Assembly: GCA_040386335.1 (NCBI GenBank)
Contig: JAZKFT010000018.1
Location: 248,001 to 312,000, forward strand
DNA: 64,000 nt
Reading direction: 5' to 3'
Source: JAZKFT01 sp040386335
GTDB lineage: Bacteria > Bacteroidota > Bacteroidia > Chitinophagales > Chitinophagaceae
The notes below the pieces were generated by a model, which was not told the origin of the DNA, searched no databases, and saw only the letters and a program-made list of their open reading frames with translations. Shown here one piece after another: positions 19,031 to 27,498 of the stretch. Positions within the stretch are counted from its first letter, which is position 1. Each line of letters begins with the position of its first letter. The translations under genes were made by a program, and so were the position numbers.

Positions 19031-19386
19031 TTAAAGGGTGCTGCTGAAAAAAATGCTGCAATGAAATACACAACAGAAAACTGGCTGAAGCCTGTTATAT
19101 CAAAGAAGGTTTCGGCTACTCAGAAATCAGGTGAGGCACTGTCAGAGAAACGGCGGCCTTGGTATCAGCCTCCATTCAGTCGGGTGTTGATGGTAGAAGG
19201 AAATAGCAGCCATTTTTCGGTTTTATAAACAGGGCTCTAATTATAGAAAATAAAGCCTTTGGCGTCTTCACCTTTTTTTGAACCTGGCGGCTGCAATATT
19301 TAGTATCGTATCCGTTTGATTTGCTTCTCACCGGCACATGGTCTACTTTTAATTAATCAATATTTCTCTTTCCAATATTCTTTAAT
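19031..19386. other. Noncoding stretch before the Hcp-like gene
   Basis: About 350 bases with no recognisable gene or remnant. A short open frame on the plus strand (18995-19228) overlaps the pseudogene and lacks protein features. The promoter of the gene at 19387 should lie in its last 100 bases. Confidence 0.4.
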
Positions 19387-19881
19387 ATGAAAAAGCAGCT
19401 TCCTATCCTGGTTATTCTTTTATGGTTAATGTGCAGCCAAACGATGGCTCAAAAAATTCTGTTGAAAATAGGAGCCCTCACGGCGCCCGGCGGTGAGGAA
19501 GTAAGGGCCATTGACTTTAAAGTGGATGCCACAACCACTTGGGTATTCGGAGGGGGTGCCAGTGTTGGCGCCCCTAAAGTGCATGAATTGCTGGTAAAGA
19601 AAACCAACGGTACTTCCACCAACGAGCTCTTTAAAAAGATTCTTACCGGCGGTTCCCTCCCCGAGGTAGTGCTGGAGTATTACGACGCAGCTAATGTGAT
19701 GTATTTCAGGATCACACTGAAAAGCGTGTTCTTATCGAATTTTTTCTGGCTTAGCCCGGAATGTCCCACCTGTCTCAAACTCGAACACCAGGTGGCATTT
19801 GTTCCAAAGCAAATTGAAACTTTTGATGTGTCAACCGGTGTCACACTTGGTTTTGATGTAACCAATCGCATGACTTATTAA
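19387..19881 (+). CDS. Secreted Hcp-fold protein with signal peptide
   Basis: A 164-residue protein with a Sec signal peptide (KKQLPILVILLWLMCSQTMA, cut before QK). The mature part resembles the Hcp tube-protein family (PF05638): a beta-rich protein with KILLKIGALTAPGGEEVRAI, then VGAPKVHELLVKKTNG, LFKKILTGGSLPEVVLEYYD and a late VAFVPKQIETF strand. True T6SS Hcp lacks a signal peptide, so this copy is predicted to be periplasmic or extracellular and not part of the tube. It is followed after 7 bases by the small GNW protein, probably in one transcript. Family assignment is by pattern; structure prediction could confirm it. Similar signal-bearing Hcp-like proteins exist in Bacteroidota, with unknown roles. 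Confidence 0.65.
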   Translation: MKKQLPILVILLWLMCSQTMAQKILLKIGALTAPGGEEVRAIDFKVDATTTWVFGGGASVGAPKVHELLVKKTNGTSTNELFKKILTGGSLPEVVLEYYDAANVMYFRITLKSVFLSNFFWLSPECPTCLKLEHQVAFVPKQIETFDVSTGVTLGFDVTNRMTY

Positions 19882-19888
19882 TTGCACT

Positions 19889-20296
19889 ATGAAAAAGCGC
19901 TTCCTTACCATATGGGTCCTTTTTACAATTGTTCATTCAGCGCAGTCGCAAATGGGCACCACTACTATAGGCACAAGTATCATCGGAAAAGATAGTCTCG
20001 GCACACCTGGCATTGGATTCGCTGCCACACCGGCCTGCACCGTACCTGGTCCCTGTGGAGCATCATGTACGGTATATCGTTTTACCGGCACCGGCAACTG
20101 GAACATACCCGGCAACTGGGAAGCGAATTCAATGCCCCCAACCACTATTACCGGTTGTTCTCAAATTCTGATAAATCCAGCGGGTAACACAGAATGCCTG
20201 CTGAATATTCCGGTACAAATCATTTCACCTAGTGTTAGTATCACGGTAATGCCCGGTAAAAAGTTCAGAATTCCCGGTAAACTGTTGATCCAATAA
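19889..20296 (+). CDS. Small secreted GNW-module protein
   Basis: A 135-residue protein with a signal peptide (KKRFLTIWVLFTIVHSAQSQ) and a short Ser/Thr/Gly segment. Its single GNW module is YRFTGTGNWNIPGNWE, then ILINPAGNTECLLNIPV and a final VMPGKKFRIPGKLLIQ. The same module closes the giant protein (10320-10543) and the remnants at 14696, 18558 and 22604. Four Cys lie in the linker and module (CTVPGPCGASC and others). It is probably cotranscribed with the Hcp-fold gene 7 bases upstream. No function is known for the free module. Confidence 0.7.
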   Translation: MKKRFLTIWVLFTIVHSAQSQMGTTTIGTSIIGKDSLGTPGIGFAATPACTVPGPCGASCTVYRFTGTGNWNIPGNWEANSMPPTTITGCSQILINPAGNTECLLNIPVQIISPSVSITVMPGKKFRIPGKLLIQ

Positions 20297-20320
20297 AGGG
20301 GAAGCCAGTGACCGGTAACA

Positions 20321-21574
20321 CTACATTGTCACATAAGCCCTTACCAGGTTTACAGTAGCCGGCCCGATACCGGGAACATTATCCAATTCATCCACTGTTG
20401 CAAAAGGACCGTGGCTGTTTCTATAATCAATAATAGCCCTGGCTTTTGTTTCACCAATTCCAGGAAGGGTGAGCAGCTCAGATATGGTTGCTGTATTAAG
20501 ATTCACCAAAGCCGGTACCAGTTTCGATAATTTTTGCCAGAGCCCGGCAGCATCTGCTTCCAGCACAACGTGATTGTCCCAGCCGGTAGCATAAATAGCC
20601 TTTGATACCAGGTAATCCACAAATGTTCTTTTACTCGTACCTGCCTTCACATTGAGCGCCGTACGGGTTTCCGTAAGCTTGTTCTGAAGTTTGTCTAAAA
20701 TGCCTTTGTTGGGATGGCCATAATCCCATGCTGTGAAACTGAACTGGCGATCGGGGTTGCCTACCGCGATCAGCGCTATTTTTGGGCTGATCATATTTAA
20801 GAATTCCGAACTGGTTCCATTTTTTGAACCATGGTGACCTACCAGGTAAATGTCCGAATCGAGAACCCCGGTACCCGCGTATTTTGTTACCAGGCTGCGC
20901 TGTGCTACGTCTTCCAGGTCGCCGGTGATTAGGAAGGAGGCGCTGCCATATTGAATTTTTATGACCAGCGAATGATTATTTTCATCATCATAATGTCCAT
21001 CGCTCCAGCCTGGGTTGGTTGCGGATGTGCCCCAGAGAATTTTGATGACCGGGTTTGTTCCCTGGCAGCTAACAGGGTCAATAACAGAATTGGTAAATCC
21101 TGAACTGCCAATTTCATCGTTGGTCACCGCTTCGAAACCAATATCATCAGCTGTGCTGTCATTTTCCTCTGCCGCCTGCACGGCCCGGTGTAATTTAATT
21201 TGGCCCCACCTGCCGGAGCCACGCTCAAGACCGTCGGTTACTGCATTTTTAATGGTGTAGGACGAATCTAAAACAACGGTGACCCCATTCGTATGATCCT
21301 TGTGAGGATGGGTAAGATAGACGCATTGTAATGTTCGGTGGAGATCTGTTCTGATGTCAAAGAAATCATCAAGGTACGCTTTCAGTGAATCAGATGAGTG
21401 AAACAAGGAATCTGTTTCGCCACCGGTATCCACAAGGATAGCAGCGCAAGGAAATTCGATCAGGGTGGCGCAGCCCTGCCCAACATTGATCAAATGCACA
21501 CGCATCTGCGCCTTGAGATGCACCACAGATATTAGCAACGCCAGCATAAATAGTGAAAGCGTTTTCTTTTTCAT
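20321..21574 (-). CDS. Secreted ComEC-type metallo-beta-lactamase with ComEA-like HhH tail
   Basis: A signal peptide (KKKTLSLFMLALLISVVHLK) precedes a ComEC-like metallo-beta-lactamase domain: LINVGQGCATLIE, VDTGGET, the metal-binding HPHKDH (His89, His91, Asp93, His94), LITGDLED, and VGHHGSKNGTSSEFL, which is the hallmark of ComEC C-terminal domains. Residues from about 355 form two helix-hairpin-helix motifs (LNTATISELLTLPGIGETKA and LDNVPGIGPATVNL), as in the DNA-binding protein ComEA. In competence systems these two activities lie on separate proteins; here they are fused and exported without the ComEC channel. An extracellular or periplasmic DNA-binding nuclease or phosphodiesterase is inferred. 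It is not near other competence genes. Confidence 0.85.
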   Translation of the reverse strand: MKKKTLSLFMLALLISVVHLKAQMRVHLINVGQGCATLIEFPCAAILVDTGGETDSLFHSSDSLKAYLDDFFDIRTDLHRTLQCVYLTHPHKDHTNGVTVVLDSSYTIKNAVTDGLERGSGRWGQIKLHRAVQAAEENDSTADDIGFEAVTNDEIGSSGFTNSVIDPVSCQGTNPVIKILWGTSATNPGWSDGHYDDENNHSLVIKIQYGSASFLITGDLEDVAQRSLVTKYAGTGVLDSDIYLVGHHGSKNGTSSEFLNMISPKIALIAVGNPDRQFSFTAWDYGHPNKGILDKLQNKLTETRTALNVKAGTSKRTFVDYLVSKAIYATGWDNHVVLEADAAGLWQKLSKLVPALVNLNTATISELLTLPGIGETKARAIIDYRNSHGPFATVDELDNVPGIGPATVNLVRAYVTM

Positions 21575-21668
21575 TGGATTGGATTTTTGTGAGCTGTTTT
21601 ATGCCTGCCGGTGTATCGTTTTCTGCATACCAGGGATCGTAAAAAGGTACGGCATAACCACTTGCTGT

Positions 21669-22094
21669 TTAGCTTTTTTTAGCCGTTGCAATCGTTTCCA
21701 CTATCTGGCCCAGGTTTTCAGAACTTAGAAAGGTAAAGATGAAGACATTGTCGCCGACGGAGAATTTTATTGCAGGAGTAATAAGCCATATCTTTATTTT
21801 TTCCATATTTTGAATGAACTCAAAAGGGAAACTCAAAAAGTCTGTTTTGGTTAAAAGGGTTTTTACTTTAGACAAAAAAATAAGCCGATGGGTGGTCAAA
21901 ACCACTAACCCATCGGGTCTGTCAAATTTATTCTGTTGATTCCAGAATTTTCCGATCTTCTGGACCAGCACCTTTTCGGCAACAATCGTATTATTGGTTT
22001 GTATGATTTTTTTTGTGTCTTGTTTTGAAAGCTCCACTTTCAGGAGCAGCTTGCCAAGTTCAAAAACAAAGCCCGTCATGCCTTCCATATACAT
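21669..22094 (-). CDS. Probable bacterial PH/GRAM-like domain protein
   Basis: A 141-residue cytoplasmic protein without signal peptide. The middle reads DGLVVLTTHRLIFLSKV, the characteristic 'ltn.RliFl' strand of bacterial PH and GRAM-like domains. It continues with FPFEFIQNMEKIKIWLIT, IKFSVGDNVFIFTFLSSENL and a C-terminal helix, as expected of a single PH-like barrel. The N-terminal 45 or so residues form a helical region. Function unknown; PH-like domains in bacteria act in envelope stress and membrane association. Start choice among three nearby ATG codons is uncertain. Confidence 0.6.
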   Translation of the reverse strand: MYMEGMTGFVFELGKLLLKVELSKQDTKKIIQTNNTIVAEKVLVQKIGKFWNQQNKFDRPDGLVVLTTHRLIFLSKVKTLLTKTDFLSFPFEFIQNMEKIKIWLITPAIKFSVGDNVFIFTFLSSENLGQIVETIATAKKS

Positions 22095-22603
22095 TGGTTG
22101 TTTGAGATTAATAAATAGTTGATACAGGTTAGTGTATGGGCAGTTTTGATAATGAGTTCTGACTTGTTGCCGCTACCGGTTCTTTTGGGCAACTCTAATA
22201 TACTGCACCCGGGCTGAATATAAAATAGCATACTGTTTTACACTGCATTGGCTCTTAATTGTATTCAATTGGTAATGATAGAATCTTTGTCGATACAAAC
22301 CCGCCTCGTCCCGTGAGGGTATGACCTTAGTCAATCTCAACTGCCGGAAAATCTTCGTGAATATTTTTTTTGGTTTACTACCTTTCTAATCCCATTCCCG
22401 GTGGCGCTTTTTCAGCCACCATTACCACGGTAAATCGGGTCAATCGGGTGTACGAAAAGGAAATTGCATTGTGTATGGTTCTTATTGGAAGCGGATGGCC
22501 AAAATAGCGGCGGCACCCGGAAATTGAGCACTGTAGATAGTGAAGATGGTGATGGCGGCACGCTCACTGGTTGGGGCCTTAATGTTTGCCGCCTTTTCCC
22601 ACG
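22095..22603. other. Noncoding stretch
   Basis: About 500 bases without a convincing gene. The last 200 bases probably belong to the degraded 5' part of the GNW remnant at 22604, but no continuous homologous frame can be read there. Confidence 0.35.
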
Positions 22604-22800
22604 CCTGTGACTTTTACATTTACAGGCAATGGTAATTGGGATATACCTGCCAACTGGTCCAATGGCATCTTTCCACCGGCTAAATTGCCGGCCAATTGTT
22701 TGATAGAAATAAATCCGCCCCGGGCGGCCAGTGTGTGCTGAATACTCCTGCACAATATTTTAACCGGAACCAGCCTTACTGTGAAGGCTGGTTCCGGTGA
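22604..22800 (+). pseudogene. Frameshifted GNW-module remnant
   Basis: Plus-strand translation gives PVTFTFTGNGNWDIPANWSN, then GIFPPAKLPANCLIEINP. A shift to the next frame near 22722 gives PGGQCVLNTPAQ. The order matches the intact module at 19889-20296 (GNWNIPGNW, ILINPAGNTECLLNIPVQ). It is cut at both ends and frameshifted, and ends in a strong hairpin. It is a decayed paralogue of that small secreted protein. Confidence 0.75.
22763..22798. terminator. Strong hairpin (15-bp stem)
   Basis: ACCGGAACCAGCCTT at 22763-22777 pairs perfectly with AAGGCTGGTTCCGGT at 22784-22798. There is no clean T-run after it, so it is either an old terminator of the decayed gene or an RNA-stabilising stem. 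Confidence 0.6.
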
Positions 22801-22878
22801 TTGTAATTCCGGGGTCTGTAATTGTTTAGTAAAAAAACTGTTTTCAATTATTGCGACTCAGGCAATTGCATAGAGGGT

Positions 22879-23154
22879 TTAGGCTTCGGCCAATGCTTCG
22901 TCCAATTTATTCTCTTTGACAAACGCGTCTCTTACAACTGTAAAATCCGTTTGAAGGACTGTTACATCTGTTAATGCGGCATCTATTTTTTCATGAATAT
23001 CTGGTAGCATTTTCTCCAGGAGGCTATTGTTCAAATTGAAATTTTCAGCTTCCAGCTGGGCGATTTTTTTAAGCACTGATGTTTGACTGTTTGTAATGTC
23101 TTCCAGTTCACGGATCATTTTGTCCATCATGAGCTTCTGTTCCATTTTTTCCAT
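22879..23154 (-). CDS. Small coiled-coil protein
   Basis: A 91-residue protein (MEKMEQKLMMDKMIRELEDI start) with a heptad-like pattern of Leu/Ile/Val through most of its length (TSVLKKIAQLEAENFNLNNS, then VTVLQTDFTVV). It has no signal peptide or membrane segment and is strongly acidic. Length and composition suit a dimeric helical protein. No family recognised; it stands alone, so the call rests on protein-like composition and an uninterrupted frame. Confidence 0.45.
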   Translation of the reverse strand: MEKMEQKLMMDKMIRELEDITNSQTSVLKKIAQLEAENFNLNNSLLEKMLPDIHEKIDAALTDVTVLQTDFTVVRDAFVKENKLDEALAEA

Positions 23155-23527
23155 AAGAATAATTTTCTTCTATGCCTGCTAATATGGTGCCTGAGATTGG
23201 AATCGTGTTTTTACCCCGGTCTTGTTCCCGGGCAGGGGCAATAACCCGGTGTTAACACCCGGAAAACCAGCTCTTATGCAAATTGTAAGCGATTTAGCGT
23301 TGACCGTATATCGGGACTGTTATTCAATGCGAAGTATATGGAATAGGCTGGAGCTGCCTCATGTTGTGGTATGAAGTTCCCGGAATGGCATATCAGGGCT
23401 ATAGCTACAGGACGGAGAATTAGGTATACGAGGTAAAAATTTAACGCTGCCAACGGGTTAAATAAGCATTTAAATTTGTTGATGATAGTATTTCCCGCAG
23501 AACCTTCTTCACCCGTAAACGATTGTA
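23155..23527. other. Divergent promoter region
   Basis: About 370 bases between the divergent coiled-coil gene (-) and the SDR gene (+). No gene, repeat or clear hairpin was seen; promoters for both genes are expected here. Confidence 0.4.
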
Positions 23528-24292
23528 ATGAGCTTTAAAAATAAAGTTGCCATAGTAACCGGTGCAGGCCAGGGTATTGGTTTTGAAATATGCCGGCAGC
23601 TCGCCATGCAAGGTGCACAGGTGATTTTAAATGATATAGATGCTCCATTAGCGGAGGAAGCTGCGAAACGCATCAATGGGGATAGCGGTGAATACTGCAT
23701 CGCAATGGCTGGCGATTCCAGCGATCTGGCGTTTATCCAGAAGATGGTGGATACCGCAGTAGCAAAATTCGGTCACCTGGATATTGCGATTGCCAATGCC
23801 GGCATTACTTTATTTGGAGATTTTTTTACATATCCGCCGGAATCATTTTCCAGGGTAATGCAGGTGAATCTTACAGGAACTTTCTTCCTGGCACAGGCGG
23901 CAGCCAACCAAATGAAAAAACAGGATTCGGGCGGGTCTTTGTTATTTATGTCTTCTGTAACCGGTCACCAGGCACATAAAGACCTTGCAGCTTATGGCAT
24001 GAGTAAAGCAGCCCTCGAAATGTTGGCTAAAAATTTAGTAATAGAATTATCGCCATATAAGATCAATGTCAACACCATAGCACCGGGAGCTACACTAACA
24101 GAAAGAACATTGAACGACCCGGAATATATGGCTACCTGGTCGGGCCTAACACCGATGGGCTGTCCCGCATCCGTAGAAGATATTGCCAACACCGCACTAT
24201 TTCTTGTTTCCGATAAAACAAAGCATATTACCGGGCAGAGTTTGATCATTGACGGTGGATGGACTTGTGTGAGCCCTTCGCCATATAAATAA
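23528..24292 (+). CDS. Short-chain dehydrogenase/reductase (SDR)
   Basis: A 254-residue classical SDR of usual length. It has the NAD(P)-binding TGAGQGIGFEIC at residues 11-22, NDID after beta-2 (an acidic residue here favours NAD), and NAGI. The catalytic Ser lies in LLFMSSVTG and the Tyr/Lys in YGMSKAA. The C-terminal GQSLIIDGGWT is typical of the FabG/glucose-1-dehydrogenase-like group. The substrate cannot be told from sequence. It is separated from the convergent sucA by a bidirectional hairpin. Confidence 0.9.
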   Translation: MSFKNKVAIVTGAGQGIGFEICRQLAMQGAQVILNDIDAPLAEEAAKRINGDSGEYCIAMAGDSSDLAFIQKMVDTAVAKFGHLDIAIANAGITLFGDFFTYPPESFSRVMQVNLTGTFFLAQAAANQMKKQDSGGSLLFMSSVTGHQAHKDLAAYGMSKAALEMLAKNLVIELSPYKINVNTIAPGATLTERTLNDPEYMATWSGLTPMGCPASVEDIANTALFLVSDKTKHITGQSLIIDGGWTCVSPSPYK

Positions 24293-24339
24293 GTTTACCA
24301 GACCGAAGTTTATCCTGGAATGAAAGTATAAGTTCAAAT

Positions 24340-24369
24340 AGTAAGACCCGCATAAAAGCGGGTCTTACT
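24340..24369. terminator. Bidirectional hairpin terminator
   Basis: AGTAAGACCCGC (24340-24351) pairs with GCGGGTCTTACT (24358-24369), between the stops of the SDR gene and sucA. Confidence 0.85.
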
Positions 24370-24387
24370 AAAGATGATTTATTTATT

Positions 24388-27171
24388 TTATATCCCAAAC
24401 GCCGTCTCAATAATCTCCTCCTGTTCCTGCTTATGCACTTTGGCATAGCCCGTGGCAGTGGCGGCACTTGGGTTACGGCTGATGATGCCGTAGTTGAGCG
24501 TTTTTAAATTCATCTGTAAATAGGACGCGGCACCCATATTCAGTGGCTCTTCCTGCACCCAGAACCAGGTGGCTTTAGCGTACTTGGCATAGAGCGCTTC
24601 CAGTTGTTTTACCGGCAGCGGGTACAATTGTTCGATCCTGATAATGGCCACATCTGTAATGCCTTCTTTCAACCTTTTATCCTGCAGGTCGAAATACATT
24701 TTACCGCTACAGAACAATACCTTTTTGATATTGGCCGGTACAAAAATGCTGTTGTCATCTATCACTTCTTTAAAGCCACCTTGTGCAAAATCGATAATGG
24801 GAGAGTAGGTGCCCGGCAGGCGAAGGTTTGCTTTTGGACTAAATACAATCAATGGTTTGCGGAATGGCTGGGCTAGTTGCCTGCGCAATGCATGGAAGAA
24901 ATTAGCAGCCGTAGTAATATTTACCACCTGCATATTCAGCTCTGCACATTGTTGTAAAAAACGTTCCATCCTGGCGCTGCTATGCTCTGGGCCCTGGCCT
25001 TCGTAGCCATGTGGCAGCAGCATGGTAAGACCATTCATGCGTTGCCATTTTTGCTCGCCGGCAGTGATGAATTGGTCAATCATGGTTTGGGCGCAGTTTA
25101 CAAAATCACCAAACTGGGCTTCCCATAATACAAGGGCGTTGGGGTTAGCCAGGCCGTAGCCATATTCAAAACCCAGTACGGCATATTCGCTCAACAGTGA
25201 GTTAAAGATGCGGAATTGTCCCTGTCCTTCACCGAGGTTGGTGAGGCGATTGTAATATTTGTCATTTTCTTCATCTCTCAATACAGCGTGGCGATGGCTG
25301 AAAGTGCCGCGTTGTACATCCTGTCCGCTCATGCGAACATCTTTACCTTCCTGTAACAGTGTGGCATAGGCCAGTAATTCTCCGGTAGCCCAGTCAAACT
25401 TTTGTTCTTCTTTAAACAGCGTGACCTTGTCCTGTAAGATCTTATCCACTTTTTTCAGCGGCTGAAAACCTTCGGGCAATGTCATGATGGAATTGAACGC
25501 GGCTTTCAGCCTCGCTTCATCCACTGCGGTTACAGGGCTTTGTTCAAAATCTTCCGGGGCAGCCTTACGTAAACTGCGCCAAACCTGCTCAGGTTTTTGA
25601 TAGGTATAAGGCAGCGGATGTTGTTTCACTTCATCCAGTCTTTCCTGTAGCTCGGCCCAGAATTTTTTCTCCATTTCCTTCGCCATTTCACGGGCATCGC
25701 TTTCACCTTCGTTAATGAGGTATTGGGTGTACACTTCACGCGGGTTCGGATGCTTGTCGATAAGCGCATACAAACCGGGCTGCGTGAATTTAGGATCATC
25801 GCCTTCGTTGTGGCCATGTTTGCGGTAGCACACCATATCAATAAACACATCGCTGTTAAACTGCTGGCGATAGCGGGTGGCGATCTCCACACATTTAACA
25901 ACGGCCTCAGGGTCGTCGCCATTCACATGAAAAACCGGGGCCTGAACCATCGCGGCAATGCTGGTGCAATAATCACCACTGCGGGCATCGTCAAAATCAG
26001 TGGTAAATCCGATCTGGTTATTGATCACAAAATGAATGGTTCCGCCTACGTAGTAACCTTTAAGGTTGCTCATCTGCAGCACTTCGTACACGATACCCTG
26101 GCCGGCTACCGAAGCATCGCCATGGATCAATATCGGTAAAATTTTATCGTAGTCACTTTCGTAAAGAATATCCGCCTTGGCTCTCGCAAAGCCCACTACA
26201 ACCGGGTTTACAGCCTCCAGGTGACTGGGGTTGGGTGCCAGTTTCAGGTTGATGGTTTTACCGCTGGTAGTTTCCAGCTGGCTGCTGAAACCTAAGTGGT
26301 ATTTTACATCTCCGCTACCCATGGTGCTGTCGGGTATCGATTTGCCTTCAAACTCATTAAAGATATTTTCATAGGTTTTACCCATGATATTGGCCAGTAT
26401 ATTCAGCCTTCCACGGTGGGCCATACCCATCACCACTTCTTCCACACCATTAGCTGCGGCAGTATTAATGATGGCGTCCAGCGCGGCGATCGTTGTTTCG
26501 CCACCTTCGAGGCTAAAGCGTTTCTGGCCGATGTATTTGGTATGAAGGAACTTTTCGAACATAACTCCTTCATTCAGCTTTTGCAGGATGCGTTCCTTCT
26601 TTTTCAGCGGGAAAGGGGCCAGGAAATCCTTTTCCATTTCACGGGTCAGCCAGTCCACTTTTTCCTGGTTGCTGATATATTTAAACTCAATGCCTACATG
26701 ATTGGCATAGGTTTTTTGCAGGTGCTCGAGGATATTGCGAAGGGTAGTGGTGCCAAGGCCGATCAGGTTTCCGGCAAAAAAGGACTTGTCCATATCTGCC
26801 TCGGTAAAGCCAAAGAAACTCAGCACCAGGTTGGCACCGCGGTCTTTACGTTCGCGGATAGGATTGGTTTTTGACAACAGGTGGCCCTTGTTACGGTATC
26901 CCAGGATGAGCCGGTATGCACCCAATTCTTTTTTCCAATCCACGCCATCGGCGGTAATGTGTTCAGTCTTGCCATTTGTGGCTGCAGCCGTGGCCGGAGT
27001 CGTGGCTGCAGGCGCAGTAGTTCCGCTTTGTTGTTGCGCAGTGGCAAAATCAAAACCCTCAAAAAACTTCTTCATTTCGGGGTCTACTGTATTGGGATCT
27101 TTTAGAAAATCGTTGTACAGGTTTTCTATAAAAGATGGATGTGCATTGGTGATGTACGAAAAGTCCTTCAT
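24388..27171 (-). CDS. sucA: 2-oxoglutarate dehydrogenase E1 component
   Basis: A 927-residue protein of the usual length for the thiamin-diphosphate-dependent E1 subunit, which decarboxylates 2-oxoglutarate in the TCA cycle and passes the succinyl group to E2 (SucB). Landmarks: N-terminal FIENLYNDFLKDPNTV, VVMGMAHRGRLNILANI, HGDASVAGQGIVYEVLQMS, VINNQIGFTT, CYRKHGHNEGDDP and LLPHGYEGQGPEHSSAR. An Ala/Thr-rich linker follows the first 45 residues. sucB is not adjacent here, because the downstream neighbour is convergent; in many bacteria the two are paired. Confidence 0.97.
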   Translation of the reverse strand: MKDFSYITNAHPSFIENLYNDFLKDPNTVDPEMKKFFEGFDFATAQQQSGTTAPAATTPATAAATNGKTEHITADGVDWKKELGAYRLILGYRNKGHLLSKTNPIRERKDRGANLVLSFFGFTEADMDKSFFAGNLIGLGTTTLRNILEHLQKTYANHVGIEFKYISNQEKVDWLTREMEKDFLAPFPLKKKERILQKLNEGVMFEKFLHTKYIGQKRFSLEGGETTIAALDAIINTAAANGVEEVVMGMAHRGRLNILANIMGKTYENIFNEFEGKSIPDSTMGSGDVKYHLGFSSQLETTSGKTINLKLAPNPSHLEAVNPVVVGFARAKADILYESDYDKILPILIHGDASVAGQGIVYEVLQMSNLKGYYVGGTIHFVINNQIGFTTDFDDARSGDYCTSIAAMVQAPVFHVNGDDPEAVVKCVEIATRYRQQFNSDVFIDMVCYRKHGHNEGDDPKFTQPGLYALIDKHPNPREVYTQYLINEGESDAREMAKEMEKKFWAELQERLDEVKQHPLPYTYQKPEQVWRSLRKAAPEDFEQSPVTAVDEARLKAAFNSIMTLPEGFQPLKKVDKILQDKVTLFKEEQKFDWATGELLAYATLLQEGKDVRMSGQDVQRGTFSHRHAVLRDEENDKYYNRLTNLGEGQGQFRIFNSLLSEYAVLGFEYGYGLANPNALVLWEAQFGDFVNCAQTMIDQFITAGEQKWQRMNGLTMLLPHGYEGQGPEHSSARMERFLQQCAELNMQVVNITTAANFFHALRRQLAQPFRKPLIVFSPKANLRLPGTYSPIIDFAQGGFKEVIDDNSIFVPANIKKVLFCSGKMYFDLQDKRLKEGITDVAIIRIEQLYPLPVKQLEALYAKYAKATWFWVQEEPLNMGAASYLQMNLKTLNYGIISRNPSAATATGYAKVHKQEQEEIIETAFGI

Positions 27172-27498
27172 TTGGAATACAATTTATTAATACTGTTGGG
27201 GCAGCAAATATCGGTGAAAACAGCAGACATTTCGGGCTGGAAATATGGTGTTGATAAGAATTATGAGTTTATAGCAGGGTCGTGCCTGAGAAACGCCACT
27301 TTTTCAAAAAATGGCGTTTTCTGGTGTTGTCTGCTACCGTTGAAAGATCATGATGGAAGGTTGTTTTCAATCCCAATGACCAGCCAAAAAATGAACGACA
27401 GCATAAAAAATGGTAGTTTTCCATAACCCCACCCTTTGAATCATCATCATTTGCAAAAAGTTACCATCGATCACACTTTCAAAACACGACTCAAAAGG
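27172..27498. other. Divergent region between sucA and the GH3 gene, with a hairpin
   Basis: The region holds the sucA promoter side and the GH3 leader. At 27289-27322, AGAAACGCCA and TGGCGTTTTCT form a hairpin around a T/A-rich loop, very like the terminators at 14809 and 28652, yet no gene ends nearby. It may end a small unannotated transcript. Confidence 0.45.

Noticed and set aside
19387..19881. A second T6SS tube protein
   Set aside because: The strong signal peptide makes cytoplasmic tube assembly unlikely, so it is described as a secreted Hcp-fold protein.
22412..22753. Minus-strand open frame of 113 codons
   Set aside because: The plus strand here clearly encodes a decayed GNW module, and the minus-strand product has no protein features.
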